In this document: positions 1 through 12,399 of the stretch, piece after piece
Position numbering within the stretch: the stretch's first letter is position 1
How the letters are laid out: each line of letters begins with the position of its first letter
From: Pseudomonadota bacterium
GTDB lineage: Bacteria; Pseudomonadota; Gammaproteobacteria; Steroidobacterales; Steroidobacteraceae
Direction of reading: 5' to 3'
DNA length: 64,000 nucleotides
Assembly: GCA_018241425.1 (NCBI GenBank)
Contig: JAFEDU010000003.1
Span: 248,001-312,000 of the forward strand
Notes under the pieces: model-generated
Told to the model about the DNA's origin: nothing
Seen by the model: only the letters and a program-made list of their open reading frames with translations
The model's database searches: none
Program-made: the position numbers and the translations under genes

Positions 1-206
1 GCCTTGACGATCGCGGCGGCGAGTTCGCGCGGGTTCTTGCGGGCGGCCTTCGCCAGGCGCAGCGCCACGCTGGTGGCGAACTCGCCGTGGCCGGCATCGC
101 GCGTGCGTTCGACCGTCACGGCGCCTGCCGGGGGCAGCTCAGCGAGGAGCGAGCCTTCCAGGGTCTTCAGTGCCGCGACCAAGAGCCGCTCGAGTTCCTG
201 CTTCAA
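1..206 (-). CDS. argS: Arginyl-tRNA synthetase, N-terminal fragment
   Basis: The gene runs off the left edge and only the first 68 codons are present. The reading KQELERLLVAALKTLEGS, followed by GHGEFATSVALRLAK and NPRELAAAIV, resembles the N-terminal tRNA-recognition (Add-1) domain of ArgRS, which attaches arginine to its tRNA. The HIGH and KMSKS motifs would lie outside the window. I chose a TTG start at 204-206; no in-frame ATG or stop is close upstream, so the start is uncertain. The gene follows priA on the same strand after 76 bp, and priA next to argS is a common order in gammaproteobacteria. Confidence 0.8.
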   Translation of the reverse strand, partial: MKQELERLLVAALKTLEGSLLAELPPAGAVTVERTRDAGHGEFATSVALRLAKAARKNPRELAAAIVK

Positions 207-282
207 AGCCTGTGTTTTCCGGCGGTGGTGAGCGCGAGCGCGCGAGTTTACCGAAAAGCGCTTTTGCCGGGGGCGGGCTCTT

Positions 283-2505
<2,223 letters not shown>

Positions 2506-2573
2506 GGTAAATCAGTGACTTAAGGATTGAATGGCCCGTCAACCGGTGCCGGAGCGCGCGCGTTATACACGGC

Positions 2574-3200
2574 ATGTACGACTTTGCTACGCTCGCGCCG
2601 CCTTATAGCATGCCGGCCGCATTACACGGCGAGGCGACCCTGACGGACCTTTCTGCCCAGGCTCGATCCCGAGCGCTGAACCAGTTCCTGGCCAGCGTCG
2701 AGCTGAAAGCCTTCAAGATTGCGCAGGCGGCACTGCGGCACGAGGATGACGCCCTCGATGCGGTACAGGACGCCATGCTGCAGCTCGCCCGCGCCTACGC
2801 CGAACGCCCGGCGGAGGAGTGGAAGCCGCTCTTCTACCGCATCCTAGAGAACCGCATCCGCGACATGCAGCGCCGGCGCACCGTGCGTGGCCGCGTGATC
2901 GCCTGGCTCCCCTTCCGGGGGGAGGAGGATGACGAGGACGACGACCCCATCGCGCAGGCCGTGAGCCCCGAGCCGCAGCCGGTGAAGCGCCTGGAGATCA
3001 GTGAGGCGATGGACGCCCTCGAGAAGGCGCTGGGTGAACTGCCCCGGCGCCAGCAGCAGGCGTTCCTCCTGCGCACGCTCGAGGGGATGGACGTCGCCCA
3101 GACCGCCGCGGCGATGGGCTGCTCCGAGGGCAGCGTCAAGACGCATTATTTTCGCGCGCTGCAGGCACTGCGCGCCCAGCTGGGAGAGCTCTACCTATGA
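2574..3200 (+). CDS. ECF-type RNA polymerase sigma factor
   Basis: 208 residues. Region 2 is visible as EDDALDAVQDAMLQLARAY through FYRILENRIRDMQRRR (helices that bind the -10 element and core polymerase). An acidic linker (EEDDEDDDP) follows, then region 4 with LPRRQQQAFLLRTLEGMDV and the helix-turn-helix TAAAMGCSEGSVKTHYFRAL. It therefore directs polymerase to an unknown regulon. The start is uncertain: there is no Shine-Dalgarno before ATG 2574, a TATACA box lies only 5 bp upstream of it, and ATG 2610 is an alternative. It is first in an overlapping operon with the DUF3619, proline-rich and DUF3106 genes. Homologues with the same neighbours are known from Xanthomonadales relatives; the signal is not known to me. 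Confidence 0.9.
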   Translation: MYDFATLAPPYSMPAALHGEATLTDLSAQARSRALNQFLASVELKAFKIAQAALRHEDDALDAVQDAMLQLARAYAERPAEEWKPLFYRILENRIRDMQRRRTVRGRVIAWLPFRGEEDDEDDDPIAQAVSPEPQPVKRLEISEAMDALEKALGELPRRQQQAFLLRTLEGMDVAQTAAAMGCSEGSVKTHYFRALQALRAQLGELYL

Positions 3201-3580
3201 GCCCGCCGGATGACTTCGAGCGCAACGCCCGCACGGTGCTCGAGGAGAGCGTGCTGCGCATCGATGCGCGCACGCGCTCGCGGCTGAACCAGGCCCGCCA
3301 CGCGGCGCTCGAGGCGGCGAGTGCGGGCCGCCGCCCGTTGTGGCGCAGCCTCACCCTCGTGCCGGCGACCGGGGCCGCCGCCGCGGCGCTCCTGGTCGCG
3401 GTCATGCTCTGGCACGGCGGACGCTCCCCGCAGATGCCGGTACTCGAAGGCCCCCACGCCTCGGCCGAGGACATTGACCTGCTGGCCGACAGCGAGGGAC
3501 TGGAATTGATGGAAAATTCCGACGGTTCGTTCTATGAATGGGCCGCCGCACAGGCTGACACTGGTGAGAGCGAGGGCTGA
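3197..3580 (+). CDS. DUF3619-like single-pass membrane protein, possible anti-sigma factor
   Basis: 127 residues, starting inside the end of the sigma-factor gene (ATGA overlap), so the two are probably translationally coupled. The first 50 residues are charged and predicted cytoplasmic (FERNARTVLEESVLRIDART). One membrane helix follows at about residues 58-75 (TGAAAAALLVAVMLW). The rest is a short acidic periplasmic part with DIDLLADSEGLELMENSDGSFYEWA. The layout resembles DUF3619 proteins, which are regularly found next to ECF sigma factors. A role in holding the sigma factor at the membrane is inferred from position and topology. I see no zinc-binding anti-sigma (HxxxCxxC) motif. Confidence 0.72.
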   Translation: MSPPDDFERNARTVLEESVLRIDARTRSRLNQARHAALEAASAGRRPLWRSLTLVPATGAAAAALLVAVMLWHGGRSPQMPVLEGPHASAEDIDLLADSEGLELMENSDGSFYEWAAAQADTGESEG

Positions 3581-3861
3581 TGCCCAGAATCCGTACGGTT
3601 TCCGTGCTGCTGGCAGCGGGCACGCTCGTGAGCGTGCTCGCCCGGGCAGGGGATCCGCCGCGGACGCCAGGCCCGCCGGATCCCGACCCGGGATTCCTCG
3701 AGTTTCTGGGGAGTGTCGACAATCTTGCCGATACCAATCCGGATTACATGGCGCAGGCCAACGTGCCGCATGCGCCCGCGCCGGCGGTCACCCCGCCGGT
3801 GAAGTCACCCCCTGCGACCGGGACGACCCCAGCACCGGGCGGGACCAAGAACAATGAATAA
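3580..3861 (+). CDS. Small secreted proline-rich protein
   Basis: 93 residues, starting at a TGATG junction with the preceding gene. A signal peptide is clear (MPRIRTVSVLLAAGTLVSVL, cleavage probably after ARA). The mature part is acidic near the start (DPDPGFLEFLGSVDNLAD) and then low-complexity proline/threonine-rich to the end. I do not recognise a domain. Similar short proteins do occur between DUF3619 and DUF3106 genes, so it is probably a real member of the operon and acts in the periplasm. It overlaps the next gene by 8 bp. Confidence 0.65.
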   Translation: MPRIRTVSVLLAAGTLVSVLARAGDPPRTPGPPDPDPGFLEFLGSVDNLADTNPDYMAQANVPHAPAPAVTPPVKSPPATGTTPAPGGTKNNE

Positions 3862-4369
3862 GTGGGTGAGAAGCCTTGTCCTGACCGTGGCGCTTATCGC
3901 CGGCGCCCCGGCGTTCGCACAGGAACCCCCGGCCGCACCGCCCGCTGCCGTGCCGGCCGCGCCGGTCGCCTGGTCGAGCCTGAGTCCACAGCAGCAGAAG
4001 CTGCTCGGTAACTTCGGCAGCCAGTGGGACAGCCTGCCGCCCCAGCGCCAGCAGGCGCTCGCGCGCGGCAGTGAACGCTGGCTCGGCATGAGCCCCGAGC
4101 AGCAGAACCAGGCCCGCGAGCGCTTCCAGCGCTGGCGCGCGCTGCCACCGCAGCAGCGGCAGGCGCTGCGTCAGCGCTGGCAGGACTTCCAGGCGCTGTC
4201 GCCGGCGGAGAGGCAGACGCTGCGGGAAAACTTCCACCGCTTCCAGCAGCTGCCCCCGGAGCGCCGCCAGGTGCTGATCCAGCGCTGGCACAACGCGACC
4301 CCCGCGCAGCGCAAGCAGATGATCGAACACGTCCGCGAGCAGCGCGCCAAGGCGCCCCCGCATCACTGA
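3854..4369 (+). CDS. DUF3106 periplasmic protein with WxxLxPxQ repeats
   Basis: 171 residues. A signal peptide ([19 protein letters not shown], then AFA) is followed by an Ala/Pro linker. About five helical repeats of roughly 22 residues come next, each built on a core such as [17 protein letters not shown] or [16 protein letters not shown]. These define DUF3106. The C-terminus is basic. The protein is probably a helical periplasmic sensor or scaffold that works with the upstream sigma/DUF3619 genes; its function is unknown. It ends in a 7-bp tail-to-tail overlap with the convergent cyclophilin gene. Confidence 0.85.
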   Translation: MNKWVRSLVLTVALIAGAPAFAQEPPAAPPAAVPAAPVAWSSLSPQQQKLLGNFGSQWDSLPPQRQQALARGSERWLGMSPEQQNQARERFQRWRALPPQQRQALRQRWQDFQALSPAERQTLRENFHRFQQLPPERRQVLIQRWHNATPAQRKQMIEHVREQRAKAPPHH

Positions 4370-5301
4370 GGCGGGGGCGGGGCCGGGCGCAGCCGCGCCG
4401 GTACCGGCAGGTTGCACACGTCGATGTGACCTGCGGGCACCTTGAACCACTCTTCGAGCCGGTTGCGGCGCGCCGCCACGTAGGCCTGGAACGTCGCGGT
4501 GTCGGTGCGCAGTACCTGCACCTCGGTGCGCTCCTGCGGCGGCACGTCGCTTGCGAGGTGGAAGCTCTTGATGGGCACGCGCTCCTGCGGGTGCTCATAG
4601 AAACCGAGCGCGCCGGTGCCGCGCGGCAGCACGGACAGGTGCTCCATGCCCAGCACTACGCGGCCGAGCAGCGTCACGTTGCGGTCCAGGTGGCGCGGCG
4701 CCTGCCCGATCACCACGTACAGCTCGGTGCCCCCGCCGGAGTCGACGTCGTTGTCGCGGCCCGCCCCGACCATGCCGTAGCAGTGCACGGCCCAGGCCCG
4801 GCCGCTCGCCGGGTCGGCGGCGGCGGGGATGTCGCCCACGAAGCCCACCTGGGGGGCATAGGTGTCCGCGTCCGGGAGCCGCACCAGGTTGAGGCCGCGC
4901 AGCGGGCGCTCGAACTCGGCCGGCAACGTGCGCTGGGCGTCCCCGACCGGCTTCTTGCCATCTGCATCCCCCCACTGCACGACGTAGTTGTCCTGGGCCC
5001 GCATGACCGCGAGGCCGTCGAAGTAGTGGCCGTGCGCGAGCGCACTTACGTTGGCAACGTGTCGCGGTGCGAACTCCGCGGCCAGCTCGATCACCACCCG
5101 CCCCGAGGGCAGCTCCATATAAATAGTGTCGGCCGGGTCCAGGGTGCGCCAGTCCGAGGGCGCGGCCTGCGCCAGCACCTCCGCGCTCGTCAGGGGTTTC
5201 TTGCCGGCCGGCGCCGGCGGGGCGGCAGACAGGGGCGCCGCGCAGGCGGCCAGGAGCAGGACAGAGAGGGCGCGCCCGGCTTGAATCGAGGGGAGTTTCA
5301 T
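4363..5301 (-). CDS. Periplasmic cyclophilin-type peptidyl-prolyl isomerase
   Basis: 312 residues with a signal peptide ([26 protein letters not shown] is the region; the cysteine could also be a lipoprotein site). The cyclophilin fold is visible: [18 protein letters not shown], then [14 protein letters not shown]. The latter aligns with the active-site strand of cyclophilins and keeps the catalytic arginine but has QWGD in place of [23 protein letters not shown] and [11 protein letters not shown] follow. It catalyses proline cis-trans isomerisation of exported proteins. The start codon overlaps the stop of the channel-like gene (ATGA), so the two are coupled. A longer frame running upstream is an out-of-frame reading of the neighbours. 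Confidence 0.88.
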   Translation of the reverse strand: MKLPSIQAGRALSVLLLAACAAPLSAAPPAPAGKKPLTSAEVLAQAAPSDWRTLDPADTIYMELPSGRVVIELAAEFAPRHVANVSALAHGHYFDGLAVMRAQDNYVVQWGDADGKKPVGDAQRTLPAEFERPLRGLNLVRLPDADTYAPQVGFVGDIPAAADPASGRAWAVHCYGMVGAGRDNDVDSGGGTELYVVIGQAPRHLDRNVTLLGRVVLGMEHLSVLPRGTGALGFYEHPQERVPIKSFHLASDVPPQERTEVQVLRTDTATFQAYVAARRNRLEEWFKVPAGHIDVCNLPVPARLRPAPPPPQ

Positions 5302-5675
5302 TTGTCGTGCTCGTCGGCGTGGAACAGGTGCAGCATGCGATGCAGTACCGGGGCCAGGATGATGCTCGCGACCACCAGGAACACCAGCCCTGCGTACAGG
5401 GCGTAGAACCCCGCGAACAGCTTGCCGGCGTTGGTGGCCGGGTTGTTCACCGGCCCCATGCCGCCGAGCAGCATGCAGGCGTTCTCGAAGGCATCGTGCC
5501 ATTCCAGGTGCTCGAAGTGCTCGTAGCCGGCGATGCCGATCGCGAGCGAGACCATGAGCAGCGCCATCGCGATCGCCACGTGGCGCATGAGCCGCAGGTA
5601 GAACTCGCGGCGCGGCAGCACCGCCGCGGCGCGGCGCTCGTAGGCGAAGACCGGGGCCTGGGGCTTGGGGGGCAT
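5298..5675 (-). CDS. Two-helix ion-channel-like membrane protein with altered filter
   Basis: 125 residues. Membrane helices lie at about 30-50 ([20 protein letters not shown]) and 85-110 ([20 protein letters not shown]). Between them a re-entrant-like segment, [19 protein letters not shown] (61-79), sits where the pore loop of two-helix potassium channels lies. The second helix ([14 protein letters not shown]) strongly resembles the inner helix of ion channels. The potassium filter TVGYG is absent and GGMGPV is in its place. It may be a non-potassium channel or a structural relative. It is the middle gene of an operon: 9 bp after the FAD oxidoreductase and overlapping the cyclophilin. Confidence 0.7.
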   Translation of the reverse strand: MPPKPQAPVFAYERRAAAVLPRREFYLRLMRHVAIAMALLMVSLAIGIAGYEHFEHLEWHDAFENACMLLGGMGPVNNPATNAGKLFAGFYALYAGLVFLVVASIILAPVLHRMLHLFHADEHDK

Positions 5676-5684
5676 GGTGATCAG

Positions 5685-7469
5685 CTAGAGCGCGGTGAAG
5701 CCGTCCGGGCTCCAGCGCTCGCTGCCGACTCCGTTGTGCACGATGAACAGGTCCTGCGGGTCGTAGCGGCGCTTGGCCGCCGCCAGGCGCGCGTAGTGCG
5801 TGCCGTAGTAGTCCTGCTGCCAGCGCCGGTTGAAGTAGTTGCTCTCCGAGAGGTACGAGCCCGCATCCGGGGCCACGCGGCGCAGCTCGGCGGTGGCCGC
5901 ATCGATGGCGCGCGCATTGCGGCGCGCGGCCTCGAGGTCCATCGGCGGCCGCGATTCCCCGGGGTAGGAGGGCCGCTCGCCGTCGGCGATGATGGCGAGC
6001 GCAAAGGCCTCGGTGGCCCCGGGGTTCATCGCGGTGTCCAGGGACGCGCGGACCGCCGCCTCGGTCGCGAACGCGAGGCCCTTGTTGAAGTGCAGGCCGA
6101 CATCCTTGTGGCGGCTGGCCGCGAACAGCGCCTGCACGAAGCGCGGCCGCTCGCCGGGAGCGAGGAGCGCGGCGGGCAGCCAGAGCGAATCGTAGCCGTG
6201 GAGGAAGGCACCGACCTGATCCTGGTCGCCCTGCCACCAGCCATGGTCGGGCGAGGCTCCGGGGCGCTGGTCGCGAACCATGCTGGGATTGGGGCCGACC
6301 TCCCACCAGCTCCGGGCCTTGTGGGCGCCGGCGCCGAGCTCGTCGGTCACCGTCAGCTGCGGCGAGGACTTCACCCAGGTGAAGAAGGGTTCCCACAGCG
6401 CCCGCGCCTCCTCGCGGCTGAGGCCCTGCTGGACCAGCGACAGCTCGAGCGAGTTGTCGCTCTTGAACTTCACCTGCTCGCCCCAGTGCGGGTTCGCGAG
6501 CTTCTCGGCATAGAAATCGAAGAAGCGCGCGATCAGCTCGCCGAAGGCGGCATCGCTCGCGGCCTTGATCGTGCCCCAGGCGGCGCCGAAAAACTCGGGC
6601 AGGTCGTGGGTGCGCAGGGTGAGGCGCGTGATCACGCCGAAGGTGCTGCCGCCGCCTCCCTTGAGCGCCCAGTAGAGCTCCGGGTCCTGGCAGGCGTTCA
6701 CGCGGCGCACGCGGCCATCGGCGGTCACCACCTCGGCCTCCAGCAGTCCCGCGGCCGCATTCCCGAAGCCCTTGGAGAAGCTGCCGAAGCCGCCGGACTG
6801 GATGAGGCCGGCGACCCCGACGGTGGCGCAGCCGCCGCCCTGCACGTAGCGCCCGGCGCGCGTGGTCACCGCGGTGTAGGCATCGATCCACATGCAGCCG
6901 GCGCCCAGGGAGACCGCGGGTGCTGCGGCGACCTTGCCGGCGCAGCCCTCGCCCACGAACGCGTCGTGCAGCGCGATCTCGTTCAGCGAGCGCGTCCAGA
7001 TCAGGAGCGAGTCGGGTGCGCTGGAGTTGCCGAAGTAGCTGTGTGCGCCGCCCTTCACCGCGACGCGCAGGTCGTGGGTGCGCGCGAAGTCCACGGCGCG
7101 GGCGACGTCGGCGGCGTTGCGCGCCCGCACCGCGTAGGCACTCGGGGTCGGCGTCCAGGCGTCGAGCCACCCGGAGACCTGGGTGCCGCCCGGCTGGTCG
7201 CCGATGTAGAAGGGGTTGCGGATGTTGGCCTTCACGTCGGCGCAGGCGCTACCCTCGGGTGCGGTGACGCACGGGGCGAACAGCGACGTCACCGGCAGCA
7301 GGTTGCCGCCGACCTCGGAACGCAGCGCTTCCCAGGCAGCCGGCTTGGGCCAGCGCGGATCCCCGGGCCGCACGCGCCGTCGCGCCGCCGCCGCCGCGAG
7401 CGGCAGGGGTGAGAGTGCGAGCGGCATCGCCGCGGCGAATTTCAGGACCTGGCGTCGCTGCATGCGCAT
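5685..7469 (-). CDS. Secreted FAD-binding (BBE-type) oxidoreductase
   Basis: 594 residues. The N-terminus [20 protein letters not shown] is a Tat-type export signal (twin arginine, RRxVLK). The PCMH-type FAD domain starts near residue 105. KGGAHSYFG contains His143, the usual residue for covalent FAD attachment. The second (cysteine) attachment site of bicovalent enzymes is not visible in [32 protein letters not shown] is typical of the family. The C-terminus has the berberine-bridge element ([13 protein letters not shown], then [16 protein letters not shown]). The substrate is unknown; relatives oxidise alcohols, sugars or alkaloids. It is first in the operon with the channel-like and cyclophilin genes. 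Confidence 0.9.
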   Translation of the reverse strand: MRMQRRQVLKFAAAMPLALSPLPLAAAAARRRVRPGDPRWPKPAAWEALRSEVGGNLLPVTSLFAPCVTAPEGSACADVKANIRNPFYIGDQPGGTQVSGWLDAWTPTPSAYAVRARNAADVARAVDFARTHDLRVAVKGGAHSYFGNSSAPDSLLIWTRSLNEIALHDAFVGEGCAGKVAAAPAVSLGAGCMWIDAYTAVTTRAGRYVQGGGCATVGVAGLIQSGGFGSFSKGFGNAAAGLLEAEVVTADGRVRRVNACQDPELYWALKGGGGSTFGVITRLTLRTHDLPEFFGAAWGTIKAASDAAFGELIARFFDFYAEKLANPHWGEQVKFKSDNSLELSLVQQGLSREEARALWEPFFTWVKSSPQLTVTDELGAGAHKARSWWEVGPNPSMVRDQRPGASPDHGWWQGDQDQVGAFLHGYDSLWLPAALLAPGERPRFVQALFAASRHKDVGLHFNKGLAFATEAAVRASLDTAMNPGATEAFALAIIADGERPSYPGESRPPMDLEAARRNARAIDAATAELRRVAPDAGSYLSESNYFNRRWQQDYYGTHYARLAAAKRRYDPQDLFIVHNGVGSERWSPDGFTAL

Positions 7470-7526
7470 CTCCTGCCCGGAAAGCCGGTGCGACGGGAGC
7501 TCCGGCGCACCGTGACGTTCAGCGCC

Positions 7527-8914
<1,388 letters not shown>

Positions 8915-8915
<1 letters not shown>

Positions 8916-9217
8916 CAGTGTCCCCCTTTCTTGGCCTTTGCCCCGCTCGCCTTGAACATCTCCAGCATGCGCTCGGTGACCACGTAGCCGCCGACGGCGT
9001 TGCCGGCGGCCAGCAGCACCCCGAGCGTGCCGATGCCGATCTCGAGCCGCGTGTGCGCGTGGCCCAGCGCCACCATGGCGCCCACCAGCACGATGCCGTG
9101 CACGAAGTTCGACCCCGACATCAGCGGGGTGTGCAGGATGACCGGCACGCGCGAGATGACCTCGTAGCCGGTGAAGGCCGCGAGCATGAAGATGTAGAGC
9201 GCCACGATCCCGGTCAT
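8915..9217 (-). CDS. pntAB: NAD(P) transhydrogenase subunit alpha, membrane part
   Basis: 100 residues, three to four membrane helices (IVALYIFMLAAFTGYEVI, FVHGIVLVGAMVALGHA, GVLLAAGNAVGGYVVTERML) and a basic tail. This is the transmembrane part that is fused to PntA in E. coli and separate in Rhodospirillum-type enzymes. It lies 3 bp after pntAA and overlaps pntB, so the three genes form one operon. Confidence 0.95.
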
Positions 9218-9220
9218 CGC

Positions 9221-10345
9221 TTACCCCTCCAGCGCCTTGCGCGTGGGTTCGTGTTTGATGGTGCCGCCCTGGGTGAGGCACGACTGCGCGAACACCTCGT
9301 CGTTCCAGTCGATGGCGAGTTCGCCCTTGGCCAGCGCGGGCTTGAGGAAGTTGAAGAGGTTGCGCGCGTACATCTCGCTCGCGTTGTAGGCGAGTTCCGC
9401 CGGCAGGTTCACCGCGCCCACGATGCGCACGCCCTGGTGCTCCACCACCTCGCCGGCGCGGGTGAGCTCGCAGTTGCCGCCCTGTTCGGCGGCGATGTCG
9501 ACCACGACGGAGCCCGGGCGCATGCGCTCGATGGCCGCGCGCGGGATGATCTTCGGCGCCGGGCGCCCCGGGACCGAGGCGGTGGTGACCACCGCATCCG
9601 CGGCCGCGATGCGCGACTCGAGCACTTCCTGCTGCTTCGCCTTCTCCTCCGCGGTCAGTTCGCGTGCGTAGCCCCCGGTGCCATCCGCGCTCACGCCGGT
9701 CTCGACGAACTTGGCGCCGAGCGACTTCACCTGCTCGCGGGTGGCGCCACGCACGTCGTAGGCCTCGACTACCGCACCCAGGCGCCGCGCGGTTGCGATC
9801 GCCTGCAGGCCCGCGACGCCGGCGCCGATGACCAGCACCTGCGAGGGGCGGATGGTGCCGGCCGCGGTCGTCAGCATCGGCATGAACTTCTGCAGGTGGC
9901 TGGCGGCGATCAGCACCGCCTTGTAGCCGGCGATCGCCGCCTGCGAGGACAGCGCGTCCATCGACTGCGCGCGCGAGATGCGCGGGACGAGCTCCATCGC
10001 GAAGCTGGTGAGGCCGCGGTTCTTCAGTGCCGTGACCTCGGCACGGCGGGCGTGCGCCTGCATGAAGCCGATGACTACGGCGGTGGGTTTGAGCTGGGCG
10101 ATCTGCTCCTCGGAGAGCGGCTGCACGGTCAGGAGCACGTCCGCCTCGCGCAGCACCTGCGCGGCGGAGTCCGCCCACGTGACGTTCTTGTAGAGCGCAT
10201 CCGGGAAGCGGGCCCGCTCGCCCAGGCCGTGCTCGGTCAGGACCCGCGCACCCTCCTTCACGAGCTTCTCGGCCACCTCAGGGGTCAGGCTGACGCGCGA
10301 TTCCTGCGGCGCGCTTTCGCGAAGTGCGCCAATTGTGACTGCCAT
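9221..10345 (-). CDS. pntAA: NAD(P) transhydrogenase subunit alpha, NAD-binding part
   Basis: 374 residues, domain I of the transhydrogenase (alanine dehydrogenase/PntA fold). It binds NAD(H) at the Rossmann motif VLVIGAGVAGLQAIATARRL. RVSLTPEVAEKLVKEGARV and GLTSFAMELVPRISRAQSMD are family signatures. It is soluble and docks on PntAB/PntB. ATG 10343-10345 has a GAGAGGG ribosome-binding site just upstream. It is the first gene of pntAA-pntAB-pntB and is divergent from the HNH gene across an AT-richer 114-bp gap. Confidence 0.97.
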   Translation of the reverse strand: MAVTIGALRESAPQESRVSLTPEVAEKLVKEGARVLTEHGLGERARFPDALYKNVTWADSAAQVLREADVLLTVQPLSEEQIAQLKPTAVVIGFMQAHARRAEVTALKNRGLTSFAMELVPRISRAQSMDALSSQAAIAGYKAVLIAASHLQKFMPMLTTAAGTIRPSQVLVIGAGVAGLQAIATARRLGAVVEAYDVRGATREQVKSLGAKFVETGVSADGTGGYARELTAEEKAKQQEVLESRIAAADAVVTTASVPGRPAPKIIPRAAIERMRPGSVVVDIAAEQGGNCELTRAGEVVEHQGVRIVGAVNLPAELAYNASEMYARNLFNFLKPALAKGELAIDWNDEVFAQSCLTQGGTIKHEPTRKALEG

Positions 10346-10420
10346 TCACGCCCTCTCGCCGCGCGTGCCGGAAATGGGCACGCGTTAAAAAATCTGTAAT
10401 CGAATTAGTGATTTGCGTTG

Positions 10421-10450
10421 TTGAATTCTTGCACAAAAGTGCCGTATCTT
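10421..10450 (+). promoter_or_regulatory. Possible promoter of the HNH gene
   Basis: TTGAAT (10421-10426) and TATCTT (10445-10450) are separated by 18 bp in a locally AT-rich stretch. Transcription would start at about 10457, almost at the ATG (10460), giving a very short or leaderless message. The match to the -35 and -10 consensus is partial. Confidence 0.3.
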
Positions 10451-10459
10451 ACAGTCGCC

Positions 10460-11134
10460 ATGCTGGGCATCGACCTCGAGCGCGCCGATTCAGGTTCTCT
10501 GCAGGACCTGCGCATCGTCGCGACTCCCGCCGCGCGCGGGCTGTCGCAGATGGTGCTGCGCACCGACGTCGCGGGCATGCCGCTGGAATGGATCGACTAC
10601 AAGGAAGCGGCCCGACTCTATCATCAGGAGCAGGTTGCATACACGTGCGGCTCGCTCCTCTACGAGCTGTACGGTGGCGTGAATGCCCGCACGGGCCGGC
10701 GCACGGTGCTGGAGGTCAACTCCATAGTCGCCACCGTCGGCCATACCGGCAACCCGGGCAACACCCGCCACGACTACGTGCCGCCGCTCAACAACCAGAC
10801 CCTGTTCCGGCGTGACGCCTACCTGTGCATGTATTGCGCGCAGCGCTTCCCCTCGCGCGAGCTGTCGCGCGACCACATCCGTCCCTTCAGCCAGGGCGGC
10901 GTGGACACCTGGAAGAACGTGGTCGCGGCCTGCCGGCGCTGCAACAACCAGAAGGCCTCGCGTACCCCCGAGCAGGCCAAGATGCAGCTGATCGCGGTGC
11001 CGTTCACGCCCACCTACGCCGAGTACATCTTCCTCAAGGGCCGGCGCGTGCTCGCCGACCAGATGGAATACCTGCTGGCGCACTTCCCGCGCTCGAGCCC
11101 GCTGCACGACCGCATCCAGCGCTGGCTGTCCTAG
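10460..11134 (+). CDS. HNH endonuclease family protein
   Basis: 224 residues from ATG 10460; an in-frame TTG at 10418 would add 14 residues. The C-terminal half holds a complete HNH zinc-ribbon nuclease: RDAYLCMYC (two zinc cysteines), ELSRDHIRPFSQGG (catalytic Asp-His), NVVAACRRCNNQKASR (second cysteine pair and the closing Asn/His-type position). The N-terminal part (RTDVAGMPLEWIDYKEAARLY) is shared by a widespread stand-alone family in proteobacteria. No methylase or restriction partner is nearby, so a housekeeping or repair role is more likely than restriction. The biological role is unknown. Confidence 0.88.
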   Translation: MLGIDLERADSGSLQDLRIVATPAARGLSQMVLRTDVAGMPLEWIDYKEAARLYHQEQVAYTCGSLLYELYGGVNARTGRRTVLEVNSIVATVGHTGNPGNTRHDYVPPLNNQTLFRRDAYLCMYCAQRFPSRELSRDHIRPFSQGGVDTWKNVVAACRRCNNQKASRTPEQAKMQLIAVPFTPTYAEYIFLKGRRVLADQMEYLLAHFPRSSPLHDRIQRWLS

Positions 11135-11216
11135 CGGCCCGCCGGCGCGTGACGCGCCCCGGTGCCGCTGCTAAGGTGGCGGCGTGTTCCTGCCAGCCGC
11201 GTTCCCGTAAGCCGCC

Positions 11217-12104
11217 TTGATCTTCCTCGTCGACGCCTCGGTCTACGTCTTCCGCGCCTACCACTCGGTGCTGCCCGACATGCGCGACCGCGACGGCAAC
11301 CCCATGCACGCGGTGTTCGGCTTCGCCCGCTTCCTCGGGGACCTGATCGAGCGCGTGCGCCCGCGCTACATCGCCGTCGCCTTCGACCAGCGCCGTCACG
11401 ACTCCTACCGCAGCCGCATCTACCCGGCCTACAAGGCCAATCGCGACCGGGCGCCGGCGGACCTGGTGCTGCAGTTCGAGCGCTGCCGCGAATTGTGCCG
11501 CCACCTGGGCGTGGCAATGTTCGTCGACCCCGAGTACGAGGCCGACGACCTGATCGGCTCGCTAGCGGCGATGATGCGCGAGGAGGGCGAGCGCTCGGCC
11601 TTCATCACCCGCGACAAGGACCTGGCGCAGCTGATGCGCAGCGGCGACCTCTTCTGGGATTTCGGGGCGCGCGAGCAGTTCGGTTATCACGACATCGAGC
11701 GCCACTTCGGGGTGGCGCCGGAGCGCTTCGCCGACTACCTCGCCCTGACCGGCGACGATGTCGACAACATCCCGGGCGTCCCCGGCATTGGGCACCGCAC
11801 GGCCGCCTCGCTCATGAAGGCCTTCGCCTCGCTCGAGGAGATTTACGAGGACCTGGGCAGCATCGCGCGCCTGAAGCTGCGCGGCGCCGGGACGCTGGCG
11901 CAGAAGCTCACCGAGCATCGCGAGGCGCTGTACCTCAGCCGCCGCCTGACGCGCATCGAGTGCGACCTGAAGCTCGGCATCGAGCCGGACGGCCTGAAGC
12001 GCCGCGCCCCCGACCTGCGCTCCCTGGGCGGCCTCTACGACCAGCTCGGCTTCGGGCCGTTCCTGCGTCGCCAGGGCGAGCGGCTGGCACAGCTGCCGGC
12101 ATAG
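11217..12104 (+). CDS. 5'-3' exonuclease / flap endonuclease-like protein
   Basis: 295 residues, resembling the N-terminal nuclease domain of DNA polymerase I. Metal-binding acidic residues are seen in FLVDASVYVFRAYH, YIAVAFDQRR, DPEYEADDLIG and ITRDKDLAQL. The helix-three-turn-helix DNA-binding segment is ALTGDDVDNIPGVPGIG, followed by HRTAASL. No polymerase domain is attached, so it is a separate FEN-type enzyme that removes RNA primers or flaps. The start is TTG 11217; no closer ATG fits the conserved VDAS start. It lies 82 bp after the HNH gene. Confidence 0.9.
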   Translation: MIFLVDASVYVFRAYHSVLPDMRDRDGNPMHAVFGFARFLGDLIERVRPRYIAVAFDQRRHDSYRSRIYPAYKANRDRAPADLVLQFERCRELCRHLGVAMFVDPEYEADDLIGSLAAMMREEGERSAFITRDKDLAQLMRSGDLFWDFGAREQFGYHDIERHFGVAPERFADYLALTGDDVDNIPGVPGIGHRTAASLMKAFASLEEIYEDLGSIARLKLRGAGTLAQKLTEHREALYLSRRLTRIECDLKLGIEPDGLKRRAPDLRSLGGLYDQLGFGPFLRRQGERLAQLPA

Positions 12105-12123
12105 CGGGCGCAGTGACCCGGGC

Positions 12124-12399
12124 ATGAACGCACCCCGCGAGGAGATCCCGGCCGGCACGCGCCGGCTGGCGCGCATTGCCGGCTTCATGCTGTGGGTCTT
12201 CGCCGCCGGCTTCGTGATCGGCGCGGTCCAGGTCTGGAGGGCGCTGCGCTCCGACAAGATATGGGCCGACTTCCGCGGCCGGCCCATCGGTCACGATGAG
12301 CTGGTCCACACCCTCGTGTTCATGGTCGTCGCCGCCGCGGCGCTCACCCTGCTGGCCTGGCGCTGGCAGCGGGCGTTGGGCCGGGCTCGGGCGCCGTGA
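12124..12399 (+). CDS. Small two-helix membrane protein
   Basis: 91 residues with two membrane helices (FMLWVFAAGFVIGAVQVW and LVHTLVFMVVAAAALTLLAW) joined by a polar loop (RALRSDKIWADFRGRP). I do not recognise a family. Its stop overlaps the GTG start of the next membrane gene (GTGA), which supports both being real and co-translated. Confidence 0.6.
   Translation: MNAPREEIPAGTRRLARIAGFMLWVFAAGFVIGAVQVWRALRSDKIWADFRGRPIGHDELVHTLVFMVVAAAALTLLAWRWQRALGRARAP

Noticed and set aside
4363..7170. A 935-codon minus-strand frame that would fuse extra N-terminal sequence to the cyclophilin
   Set aside because: The added part is an out-of-frame reading of the FAD oxidoreductase and channel-like genes. 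The real cyclophilin starts at 5301 with a signal peptide and an ATGA overlap.
10460..11134. The HNH nuclease as part of a restriction or phage-defence system
   Set aside because: No methylase, helicase or other defence gene is near. The family is a widespread stand-alone housekeeping type, and the exonuclease next to it is FEN-like.
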